From NCBI GenBank assembly GCA_035610365.1, contig CM069432.1:126242255-126306254 (forward strand): DNA of 64,000 nt. The letters run 5' to 3'. The stretch's first letter is position 1. Every line of letters begins with the position of its first letter. This document shows, one piece after another, positions 24,701 to 36,401 of the stretch. The notes below the pieces were generated by a model that was not told where the DNA came from, ran no database searches, and saw nothing but the letters and a program-made list of their open reading frames with translations. Source of the stretch: Aquatica leii (lineage: Eukaryota > Arthropoda > Insecta > Coleoptera > Lampyridae). The position numbers were made by a program, and so were the translations under genes.

Positions 24701-25437
24701 AGAATTTTTGACTTTGTCATTCCGTATTTTGGTAACCTTTCATCTAAAATTGTGATTTGACACATCATTAGATACCTTGTTTTATCCCCTATCGTTCCTT
24801 ATAATATCGATTGTTTTCAAACTTTGATAATAAGTTTATTTAGCTTTGTGTAAAGTACTGCGCATACTGCATTATAATTTTCAGTTTTTATTACGAAAGA
24901 TGACTAAAATCCACAATTTTTGACAAATCGTTACCAAATCTGGAGGGGATGGTTCCCGATAGATTATAAACTCATTAACATCAACGACATTTTGCTATCT
25001 CGATGAAACTGCCTTTTTCACCCTCTTCTTGTTTTCGACATCTCACGATGATGTTGATTCAAGTTCGATAACCCTAAAACGGCTTGTCAGATCAAAATTT
25101 TGTTTACGCGATCTAATTATACGCACTTTTAGTTACATATATGAGAAATTTGAAAAAAATCCGTATATAATTGTAAATACGTTGACGTTTTAACCGCAGT
25201 ACGTTCTTATCATAACCCGAGAAAAATAGAATTTTTGACTTTGTCATTCCGTATTTTGGTAACATTTCATCCAAAATTGTAATTTGACACATCATTAGAT
25301 ACCTTGTTTTGTTTTCTATCGTTCCTTATAATAACGATTATTTTCAAACTTTGATAATAAGTTTATTTAGCTTTGTGTAAAGTTCTGCGCATACTGCATT
25401 ATAATTTTCAGTTTTTATTACGAAAGATGACTAAAAT
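21750..25437. repeat. Satellite higher-order block 1
   Basis: Seven monomers in the order X (21750), A, A (22276, 22803), H (23330, A-to-B hybrid), B, B, B (23857, 24384, 24911). X carries the private variants ttttgactatgtcattctg and catacaaaattg near its 3' end (about 22071-22112), which recur only in the X monomer of block 2. Confidence 0.75.
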
Positions 25438-28400
25438 CCACAATTTTTGACAAATCGTTACCAAATCTGGAGGGGATGGTTCCCGATAGATTATAAACTC
25501 ATTAACATCAACGACATTTTGCTATCTCGATGAAACTGCCTTTTTCACCCTCTTCTTGTTTTCGACATCTCACGATAATGTTGGTTCAAGTTCGATAACC
25601 CTAAAACGGCTTGTCAGATCAAAATTTTGTTTGCGCGATCTAATTATACGCACTTTTAGTTACATATATAAGAAATTTGAAAGAAATTCGTATATAATTG
25701 TGATTACGTTGACGTTTTAACCGCAGTACGTTCTTATCATAACACGAGAAAAACGAAGTTTTGACTATGTCATTCTGTATTTTGGTAACCCTTCATACAA
25801 AATTGTAATTTGACACTTCATTAGATACCTTGTTTTGTCCCCTATGGTTCCTTATAATATCGATGATTTTCAAACTTTGATAATAAGTTTATTTAGCTTT
25901 ATATAAAGTGCTACACATGGTGCATTATAATTTTCAGTTTTTATTTCGAAAGATGACTAAAATCCACAATTTTTGACAAATCGTTACCAAATCTGGATAC
26001 GATGGTTCCCGATAGGTTATAAACTCATTACCACCAACGACGTTTTGCTATCTCGATCAAACTGCCTTTTTCACTGTCTTCTTACTTTCGACATTTCACG
26101 ATGTTGTTGGTTCGAGTTCGATAACTCTAAAACGCCTTATCACATCAAAATTTTGTTTGAGCAATCCAATTGCACGTATTTTTAGTTTCAAATTTCATAA
26201 ATTTGAAAGAAATTCGTATATAATTGTGGTTACTTTGACGCTTTAACCGCAGTACGTTCTTATCATAACACGAGAAAAACGAATTTTTGATTTTTCTCAT
26301 TCCGTATTTTGGTAACCCTTCATCCAAAATTGTAATTTGACACATCATTAGATACCTTGTTTTGTCCCCTATGGTTCCTTATAATATCGATGATTTTCAA
26401 ACTTTGATAATAAGTTTATTTAGCTTTATATAAAGTGCTACACATGGTGCATTATAATTTTCAGTTTTTATTTCGAAAGATGACTAAAATCCACAATTTT
26501 TGACAAATCGTTACCAAATCTGGATAGGATGGTTCCCGATAGGTTATAAACTCATTACCACCAACGACGTTTTGCTATCTCGATCAAACTGCCTTTTTCA
26601 CTGTCTTCTTACTTTCGACATTTCACGATGTTGTTGGTTCGAGTTCGATAACTCTAAAACGCCTTATCACATCAAAATTTTGTTTGAGCAATCTAATTGC
26701 ACGTATTTTTAGTTTCAAATTTCATAAATTTGAAAGAAATTCGTATATAATTGTGGTTACTTTGACGCTTTAACCGCAATACGTTCTTATCATAACACGA
26801 GAAAAACGAATTTTTGATTTTTCTCATTCCGTATTTTGGTAACCCTTCATCCAAAACTGTAATTTGACACATCATTAGATACCTTGTTTTGTCCCCTATG
26901 GTTCCTTATAATATCGATGATTTTCAAACTTTGATAATAAGTTTATTTAGCTTTATATAAAGTGCTACACATGGTGCATTATAATTTTCAGTTTTTATTA
27001 CGAAAGATGACTAAAATCCACAATTTTTGACAAATCGTTACCAAATCTGGATAGGATGGTTCCCGATAGGTTATAAACTCATTACCACCAACGACGTTTT
27101 GCTATCTCGATCAAACTGCCTTTTTCACTGTCTTCTTACTTTCGACATTTCACGATGTTGTTGGTTCGAGTTCGATAACTCTAAAACGCCTTATCACATC
27201 AAAATTTTGTTTGAGCAATCTAATTGCACGTATTTTTAGTTACAAATTTCATAAATTTGAAAGTAATTCGTATATAATTGTGGTTACTTTGACGCTTTAA
27301 CCGCAGTACGTTCTTATCATAACACGAGAAAAACGAATTTTTGATTTTTCTCATTCCGTATTTTGGTAACCCTTCATCCAAAATTGTAATTTGACACATC
27401 ATTAGATACCTTGTTTTGTCCCCTATGGTTCCTTATAATATCGATGATTTTCAAACTTTGATAATAAGTTTATTTAGCTTTATATAAAGTGCTACACATG
27501 GTGCATTATAATTTTCAGTTTTTATTTCGAAAGATGACTAAAATCCACAATTTTTGACAAATCGTTACCAAATCTGGATACGATGGTTCCCGATAGGTTA
27601 TAAACTCATTACCACCAACGACGTTTTGCTATCTCGATCAAACTGCCTTTTTCACTGTCTTCTTACTTTCGACATTTCACGATGTTGTTGGTTCGAGTTC
27701 GATAACTCTAAAACGCCTTATCACATCAAAATTTTGTTTGAGCAATCTAATTGCACGTATTTTTAGTTACAAATTTCATAAATTTGAAAGTAATTCGTAT
27801 ATAATTGTGGTTACTTTGACGCTTTAACCGCAGTACGTTCTTATCATAACACGAGAAAAACGAATTTTTGATTTTTCTCATTCCGTATTTTGGTAACCCT
27901 TCATCCAAAATTGTAATTTGACACATCATTAGATACCTTGTTTTGTCCCCTATGGTTCCTTATAATATCGATGATTTTCAAACTTTGATAATAAGTTTAT
28001 TTAGCTTTATATAAAGTGCTACACATGGTGCATTATAATTTTCAGTTTTTATTTCGAAAGATGACTAAAATCCACAATTTTTGACAAATCGTTACCAAAT
28101 CTGGATAGGATGGTTCCCGATAGGTTATAAACTCATTACCACCAACGACGTTTTGCTATCTCGATCAAACTGCCTTTTTCACTGTCTTCTTACTTTCGAC
28201 ATTTCACGATGTTGTTGGTTCGAGTTCGATAACTCTAAAACGCCTTATCACATCAAAATTTTGTTTGAGCAATCTAATTGCACGTATTTTTAGTTTCAAA
28301 TTTCATAAATTTGAAAGAAATTCGTATATAATTGTGGTTACTTTGACGCTTTAACCGCAGTACGTTCTTATCATAACACGAGAAAAACGAATTTTTGATT

Positions 28401-29594
28401 TTTCTCATTCCGTATTTTGGTAACCCTTCATCCAAAATTGTAATTTGACACATCATTAGATACCCCGTTTTGTCCCCTATCGTTTATTATAATATCGACT
28501 ATTTTCAAATTTCGATAATAAGTTTATTTAGCTTTATATAAAGTGCTACACATGGTGCATTATAATTTTCAGTTTTTATTTCGAAAGATGACTAAAATCC
28601 ACAATTTTTGACAAATCGTTACCAAATCTGGATAGGATGGTTCCCGATAGGTTATAAACTCATTACCACCAACGACGTTTTGCTATCTCGACCAAACTGC
28701 CTTTTTCACTCTTTTCTCACTTTCGACATCTCACGATGTTGTTGTTTCAAGTTCGGTAACCCTAAAACGGCTTGTCAGATCAAAATTTTGTTTGCGCGAT
28801 CTAATTATACGCACTTTTAGTTACATATATGAGAAATTTGAAAGAAATCCGTAAATAATTGTGATTACATTGACGTTTTAACCGCAGTACGTTCTTATCA
28901 TAACCCGAGAAAAATAGAATTTTTGACTTTGTCATTCCGTATTTTGGTAACCTTTCATCCAAAATTGTAATTTGACACATCATTAGATACCTTGTTTTGT
29001 CTTCTATCGTTCCTTATAATAACGATTATTTTCAAACTTTGATAATAAGTTTATTTAGCTTTGTGTAAAGTTCTGCGCATACTGCATTATAATTTTCAGT
29101 TTTTATTACGAAAGATGACTAAAATCCACAATTTTTGACAAATCGTAACCAAATCTGGAGGGGATGGTTCCCGATAGATTATAAACTCATTAACATCAAC
29201 GACATTTTGCTATCTCGATGAAACTGCATTTTTCAACCTCTTCTTGTTTTCGACATCTCACGATGATGTTGGTTCAAGTTCGATAACCCTAAAACGGCTT
29301 GTCAGATCAAAATTTTGTTTTCGCGATCTAATAATACGCACTTTTAGTTACATATATAAGAAATTTGAAAGAAATCCGTAAATAATTGTGATTACGTTGA
29401 CTTTTTAACCGCAGTACGTTCTTATCATAACCCGAGAAAAATAGAATTTTTGACTTTGTCATTCCGTATTTTGGTAACCTTTCATCCAAAATTGTAATTT
29501 GACACATCATTAGATACCTTGTTTTGTCCCCTATCGTTCCTTATAATATCGATTGTTTTCAAACTTTGATAATAAGTTTATTTAGCTTTGTCCA
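25438..29594. repeat. Satellite higher-order block 2
   Basis: Eight monomers in the order X (25438), A x5 (25965 to 28073), H (28600), B (29127). The first half of X is ordinary type B, its 3' half has the variants shared with 21750, and its last ~100 bp is type A. H shares gaccaaactgcc and cactcttttctcac with 23330. The block therefore repeats the order of block 1 with different numbers of A and B. Confidence 0.75.
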
Positions 29595-29619
29595 ATGTAC
29601 TACATTAGACAAAGCTAAA
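29581..29619. repeat. 39-bp near-perfect palindrome at the satellite edge
   Basis: Arm tttagctttgtc (29581-29592) pairs with gacaaagctaaa (29608-29619). Inside, aatgta pairs with tacatt around a single central base, with one c/a mismatch. The left arm is normal satellite sequence; homogeneous satellite ends exactly here. The right arm is therefore an inverted copy of the last satellite bases. Confidence 0.9.
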
Positions 29620-30035
29620 TTTTCATAAAATTTTATTTACACCTAATTGTACCCTATTTTAGTTACAGTTTTAAAAAAATTGATTGATGTCCTTATATAA
29701 TTGTGATTAGTTGACGAACTCGAGTACGTCGTTATCAGAACACGCGAAAAACGAATCTTTGACTTTGTCGTTGTGTGTTTTGGTAACCGTCTATCCAAAA
29801 TTGTAATTTAACACATCATTAGACACCTTGTTTTGTCGTCTATCGTTTTGATAATAAGGATCATTTTCAATCTTAGCTAATAAAACTTTACCAAATTTGG
29901 AGAATATGTTTCCCCATACGTTATAAATTCATTAGCATCAGTGACGTTTTGCTATCTCGATCAAATTGCTCTAAAACAGCTCATCGACCAAAATATTGTT
30001 TAACACTTTTAATTGTACATTCTTTTATGAATTTG
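29620..30035. repeat. Degenerate satellite flank
   Basis: The sequence still follows the monomer order but with many differences: ctaattgtaccc, tatataattgtgattag, ttttggtaacc, then a new monomer start accaaatttggag near 29891 and gacgttttgctatctcga at about 29942. Register is shifted relative to the main array, so about 300 bp were lost at the junction. Recognisable similarity fades near 30035. Confidence 0.8.
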
Positions 30036-32935
30036 AAATGGTGGAAAAAAAATTAATCGAAATCTATGGATCCATGCAATTAAAGTTAAGACTTGAGTTA
30101 TTTAAACATATGTTCATTACAGATTAAAAATTTACAATCAGTAAAAACGAGAAGATAATTATTATCGTTCATAAGCCGGCTGTAGTGCAAGTCAGCATAA
30201 ACCTGTGCCAACATTCGTTTACATAAATATGTCGTCACTTTCTTATCATAGTGTCAGACTGTTTATATTGCAGTATGATATAATTTGCAATTGACTTCCC
30301 GCCAAATAACAGCCAAGATTTACTTATGTCTTTAGTTGCGAAATAAACATTTTATTTTTAGTTGTTATCATTTTTTTGCCCCATGGTTAGATAGCCGTTC
30401 AAACAATTATTGTCACATTATCTAGATTCTAATGGTACAGCATTTATAATGGTCGACTGTCTTGCAGAATTATGTTGATTTTGTTTATATTTGTACATTT
30501 TATAAATGGAAATTAATAATAAGAATTTTCTATTTTGAACTTGGATAAAATATTTTCTTGTTTACATGTTTTTACTCTACGCCGAACCTAACACTAATAA
30601 TAATTAACGTTCTATGAATTTGAGTGAGTGAGCTAGGCGTCGGTAATAAGATAAATTTTATTAAATGAAATTAGTATATGCTTACATTTATCATTTGATA
30701 GATATTTAACATTTATATGAAGTATATGTATTACTTTATTAGGTATTTATAACGAGCATGATAACATTATTTGAAATAAGTGAACGTTAGGCAACACATT
30801 ACACATTACTTTAGCAGTTTGGATATTTAATAAAAAAAAACATTTTACTATATAACAATATAACATGTGTTGTTATTTCCTACTGTACCTAATTAAATAC
30901 ATATAAATGCAGTAGTTAAGAACAATTAAAGGTTGTTGTTTAATATTTTCTTAGTTACACATTTTGTAGGACCTGTGACAATGTTTTTATACGTATAAAA
31001 GTTGAAAACTGCAAACCGTACGTATCGCGATGCGTATAAAACTGTATAAAACTCGAACAGTGTTGCAACATCAACATTGCAACAGGTTAGGCTGTACATA
31101 TATATATATATGTCACACGGCAGGTTCAAGACCAATATTTTTTTTTTAATGTAATCGATACTAAACGTCCCGTGAAATCAATGTATGCGAGTTTTTTTTA
31201 ATTTAAACGATTATATTTTTTATATTTCCAATATTGGCAGATATGAGGACAAATAAGTTGGGCAGGTTTGAGGACAGTGGTTGATATTGGGACACTACTG
31301 CAAAGGCAGTTTTCAGGACAGTTAATGTGCTTGAATCTACCGAAGTGGCAGACGGCAGTTTCCAGACACTTTTCAGAACTGGCACATTACCATACTTGAT
31401 AATTTGCGATACGTATTTTATTCACGGTTTTAGAATGTACCTAAACAAAATTGTTTTTATTTTTTGTAACATTTATTTAACGTTAAAATGCAAGAGTTTA
31501 ATTTGCAATATAGAGAAGCACACACAATGACCAATAACAATGATTCCTCGACAGAGTATTTTTGACAGTTGTCACATTTAAACTATCTGTACAAAGGATA
31601 TTAGAAAATTTTCTTACCGAAAAAGTGTTTATTTTTATTATATAAGAAAGATGAATTTTCTAACAATATACCTCAATCACATAATATTCATAAGAACATG
31701 AAAATATTTACTAAAAGCAGAATGTACTTTTTAATATATAACAAATGAGACAACAATTACAAAAGATCAAGAAAGAGTAGCCGAAGCGTTACAATGCGAA
31801 ATGCAATTCATCAAAAACAAAACTACGTATTAAATTGTATTAAAGTTCTGACTTCTGAAAAATAAAAATACGTTTTCTCATAAATTGATAGTTTTTCTAA
31901 AAGTGCGGGGCGCTCCAGTCAACTCCAGCGGTTAGGGAAGTAATGTGCGTTTCTCGGTGTGTAGATGGCGTAAAGCAAGTGTTAATTTATATAAGCAACT
32001 CAAGGACTTCCACATACGACATTTAAGAAGAGAGTTTTGATTGTTTTGAGTACAAGCAGATACCTTTTATTATTAAAAATTCATGAAAAATACAGTGGCA
32101 GTAGAGGCGAGTTTTATGTCTATAATTTTATAAGGTTCTCGCCTTCTTTCAGTGTCTCCTTTACTTCAAATACTATTTAGCTTGATTCAAGTAGAGTAGA
32201 GTATGTACCGTGCACGCGGTTTATTGGAATCCTGGATAATGTTATCAGCCGGCTAAGGTTTATAGTAATCATAATTTCGGTTAATGTTATCAATTTTCTT
32301 CTCCGGTTTGTTTCTACATATGAGCAATCACTTATTTTGTATAAGTTTTAGCTGAATTTTCACAACATGCTTGTTTAAAGTAAAAATTAAATCATTGTAG
32401 CCTAAAAATAGTTGTTTTGCATGTTTAGCTTTGTTTTTACAGTGTTATTTATTTATTTTGACGGACTTACGTAACATTACATCATTTAAACACCTGTAAA
32501 TACAGTTAACCTGAATAAACAAAATCCCTGGAGAGGCGTAGCTGGTGTCACTTTAATTCTAAAGGTGCACTCAAATTAAAAAGTATTTTGGTGGGAAATT
32601 CAAGTCATCCGTAGGTTATCCGTGTAGATAATCTTTAGACTTTGTTGTTTGACGTTATTTCAGAAAAACACTTTATGATTTTAATACTATCAAAATAAAT
32701 TGTAATTACACATTTACTTTTCTAAAAGATTCGGTACAACATTACAAAATAATTACATATTTTTAAAAGTAATTGTAAAAATTACTTATTTACATCAGAA
32801 AAATTTCATCGTCATATGATCCAGTGTTCACTATAAACGACAGGTTTTCCACAGCAACATCTAGCAGTCCATCACGTTGCCACATTTATTGCGTCAAATG
32901 ATTCACATGTTGACAATTTTTGTCCGAGTCCGATG
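30036..32935. other. 2.9-kb stretch without a gene
   Basis: No frame with recognisable content. It contains a short (TA) run at 31098-31113. After it, 31240-31390 has scattered words such as ggcagtttccag, ttttcaggacag and tttgaggacag that echo a region at 54420-54660. At 31900-32120 a GC-richer patch has a TATA-like tttatataagc and ends in gtggcagtagaggcg; it could be a promoter or an old terminal repeat fragment, with no proof of either. Confidence 0.5.
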
Positions 32936-33798
32936 TTTTAACGTTATGCAGATACTTGCTCTCAATAATAAACGGAAAGCCAAACGAAATAATTGAATAA
33001 TCTACTAGTTTTATAGCGCCCTGATTGTCACTACACAAAAGTTGTTATGACTTAGTCCTAAGTGACGTGTACCCTTTAGGTATCTTAACACCCGCTTTGT
33101 CATGATCCAATGTTTATCACTAAAACCTGTGTTAAACTGACTTAAATAGCTGACGGCATACATAATGTCAGGACGTGTACACACAGCTAGGTACATTAAC
33201 GATCCGATCAAGTTTTGATAAGGAACATCACTAACCATTTTACTTTTCTCCATTTTACGTCCTTCAATTAAAGGAGTCGATGCAACCTTAGCATCAGACA
33301 TCCCAAATTTTTCCAGCAATCGGTCAATATACTTCGTCTGACATATTTGTATTTTCAAATCAAAACATTCATTGAAATGCCTAAAAAATCTCTTATTGGT
33401 CCTAGATCTTTAATTTTAAATTTCTCAGCCATCAAACACTTCATTTTTTCTTTTTCATTTTCATTATTTGAAATAACAAGAAAATCATCCACATGAATAG
33501 CTACTATGAAATGTGAATTGTTAACGCATTTAAAAAATATGCATGGCTCATAACAAGACTTTTGAAAACACATACTTAATAAAAAGTCTCCTACCTTCTT
33601 GTACCACACTCTTGATGATTGCTTTAAACCATAAAGCGCTTTCTTAAGCAAGCATACTTTATTAAGTCCTTCGTAACATCCCTCTGGCAATTCCATATAA
33701 ATACTTTTATTCAGACTCCCATGCAAGAAAGCAGACTCAACATCTAAATGATCTACTTTCATTTTGTATCTTACAGCTAAAGCAAGCAATAACCTTAA

Positions 33799-35950
33799 GG
33801 TTGGGATTTAGTGAAATGAGAAGTCCCTTTAGAGAAGAAGGCAAAACTAAGAGCAATAAAGTGGCTCCCTTGCCACGGTGCATAGGTGAAGTTATTCATA
33901 ATTGTCGATTCTTACAAAAAGCAAATTATATATTTTTTCTCTTCTATTCGACACTAGATGGTGCTGTCGCTAAATGAAAAATTACAAAAAGTATGGTACA
34001 AATTAGTACATTAGCCGATATAAATGAATTATTTGTCACAGACTTTTACCGCTAATGGTAGGTAGTTTACGATGTACAATGTACATTTCGCTTGTAGATC
34101 ATGTACCTATCTAGAGTATAGCGATGTTATTATTTTTAGAATTAGCATCAGATAACATTATTTTATCGCCAAGTCACAGATTCTAAGTTAAAGATAAAAT
34201 GTTATTATTATTAACTACAACAAAGATAAGAACGTGTCAAAAATTGCGTAGGCGGTATTGCAGTGTCACCTAACACCAATGAGGTTTGCCTAACACCGAC
34301 AATATATATGCATGTTTACTTTTCTTACGCAGAAAGCAATCTCATTATCATACTCGTTATTAAAGAATTTTCAAGATATCATTTTGCAGGAATTAAACTA
34401 TAAACTTTTGTATAATCACAAACTAATATTCGCGTGTTAGGGAAAATCAAAATTAATCTTTGATTTACAACAGAAACATGAGGATTTATTTGAAATATTA
34501 CATATAATTAATTGCGTAAATATAATAAATTATTTATAAATTAATGTATTATTTTCTTTAGTTTATAAAATTTGGGATCAATTGATTAATGCATTATTTT
34601 AATTACCATTTTTATTTCAATTCAATTTCAATAAAGCTTAGCAAGCTTGTTCGGTGACACGTAGGTACAGGCCAAATCATTAATAACGGTACCTACAGTT
34701 GGGTATTTACTTTGTAAAATAACTTCAGTTTTACTGTTTCTTAAATTAATTTATTGAAAATATATTACCACGTTATTCTCTTTTTTGTTTGTGAAACGTC
34801 TACATCGACATTTTTTTTTGAAATCTTCAAAATCTTTGTAACTGCTCCGGTTTGAATGGCAAAAAAATTAAAAATACAAAATAATAAAACTTATTATAGA
34901 ATCCGTAACACAAGCAGAATCTAAAATTAAGTATGTGTTTTAACAGAAAGATCAAAATCTGAGCTATCAGAAAAAAGTCACTGCTTTTACTGATAAATAT
35001 GCAATATAAAATAAAAGTTATATATACCTTTGTGTATACCTGTCACAACAAAAAATATGCTTCGAGGCTTATTTGTGTCGAATTTACTTCGTGCAAAGAC
35101 ATTTAGATAATTGCGCAACTATGCTTTATGTAGCATTTATCAGACCGTTGACAATATGCTTATCCCCGAAAATTAAATAAGTGTTGTAAATGCAAAACGT
35201 ATTTTTGTAGGAAATGCGATAAATTATATAAATATGTAGCAAACAATCGCCATGTCCAAGTCAAAAACTATGGCAACATTTTGTAATAAGGCATCTATTT
35301 GTCTTGTTTTCTGAATTCATTCATTGAAATTTTCAACTTAAAAAATGGTTCGGTATTCATAAATAAATGTTATTGGAAGATAAGTAAAATGATTAAATAA
35401 ATGTGTATATAAAAAGTGATTTGTTATCTACATTACGGTGTCAGGTTTCAAGTTGCCTTACAAAAGTAATTTACCGCAGAGACCTCTGTTATGAGGATGC
35501 CAAACTACAGAACAGTGTCTACCTGATTTATAAAAAAAAATAACTGTAAAAAGTGGTTTATTGCGCTTGCGTCTAATTCAAAAATGATCGTTTCAGTAAA
35601 AAAATTATATAATGCTTTTAACAGATTTTGTACATTTTATGCAGTTCAAATTAGTCTAGAATGCTAACTATTGTCTTTCTACAGGACGTAAATAAAAAAT
35701 TAGTTTATTTTTACGTTGATTTTTAGTTTATTAGCACTTTTAAAGTTAAAAATTGAAGTCGAAACTTTATGGACCCATAAATAATTAATCTATAGAAATT
35801 CGAAGATAAGAAACAGCTTAGGTCCTGTCAGCATATGTGTAGATGCAAATACTTTTTACTTTTTTTTCATACCTTTTATATTTTTTCTGAAAAGCACTTT
35901 TTAATGTAGCAGTGTTGTATACGTTGTTAGCATACTAGTAAATCCCAACC
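33799..35950. mobile_element. 2.15-kb TTAA-flanked non-autonomous DNA transposon
   Basis: The ends are ggttgggattta at the left and taaatcccaacc at the right, perfect 12-bp inverted repeats, flanked by TTAA at 33795-33798 and 35951-35954. Removing it restores the copia reverse-transcriptase flanks, so the borders are well fixed. There is no coding region inside, only AT-rich DNA. TTAA targets are used by piggyBac and Kolobok-type elements; which group this belongs to cannot be told without a transposase. A related left end occurs at 39783. Confidence 0.85.
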
Positions 35951-35995
35951 TTAAAGTGCTAAGTCTAATAACAGGAGAAAATGTCTCCTTATAAT

Positions 35996-36401
35996 CAGTG
36001 TTGTAAATAGATAATTTTTAAATCATATAGGTACAGAAAAATTTTTTTTTTCAAAAATTATCTAGTATTAGATAATAGATAAACTATTCAAACTTTATAT
36101 AGATAACAGATAATAGATGAAATAACCTAGGTAGTAATAACGATAGATGGAGTTGATTTGAAGAACTATTATGGAATGTGGGAAATTACTGAAGAAAAAC
36201 ATACATATTGTAACTTGAATTTTACGGGACACTGGATTTTTTATAAATTTTATTTAAATAATTTAAATGAAAAATTATATATATACAGATACATATAATT
36301 TATATATTTTTTGATTGTATCTAGATACATATAAATAGATAAAAAATATGAATCTAGATTAATTTATCTATATAAATTTATATAGATAATTTACAACACT
36401 G
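35996..36401. mobile_element. 406-bp hAT MITE inside copia
   Basis: The ends cagtgttgtaaat and atttacaacactg are inverted repeats, and the exact 8-bp duplication cttataat flanks it (35988-35995 and 36402-36409). The interior is AT-rich, with multiple tatagata/tagataa words that pair across the element. It inserted into the copia coding region, only 45 bp from the TTAA element. Confidence 0.93.

Larger units (their letters stand above)
20925..29594. repeat. 527-bp satellite array, about 16 monomers in two higher-order blocks
   Basis: The landmark ccacaatttttgacaaatc recurs at 21224, 21750, 22276, 22803, 23330, 23857, 24384, 24911, 25438, 25965, 26492, 27019, 27546, 28073, 28600 and 29127, with period 526-527. 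A shortened first monomer starts near 20928 and lacks its 3' half. Two subtypes are plain. Type A has ggataggatgg, ctgtcttcttac and gagcaatctaattgcac. Type B has ggaggggatgg, caccctcttcttg and a form of gcgcgatctaattatac. Monomers 23330 and 28600 begin as A and end as B. Small open frames of 60-70 codons on both strands repeat with the monomer and show no selection signature. The outermost monomers are the most divergent. Confidence 0.97.

Noticed and set aside
22285-29510. Repeated open frames of 60-70 codons on both strands of the satellite
   Set aside because: They recur because the monomer recurs. They overlap on opposite strands, have no ATG-led conserved start, and differ by substitutions without codon-position bias that I can see.
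20925-29594. CRISPR-like or hammerhead-bearing satellite
   Set aside because: Period 527 bp with no short repeat/spacer pattern; no CTGATGA plus GAAA pair was found on either strand of the monomer.
31900-32180. Terminal repeat of the copia fossil or host promoter
   Set aside because: A TATA-like word and a GC-richer patch exist, but no second copy was found at the other side of copia and no gene follows.
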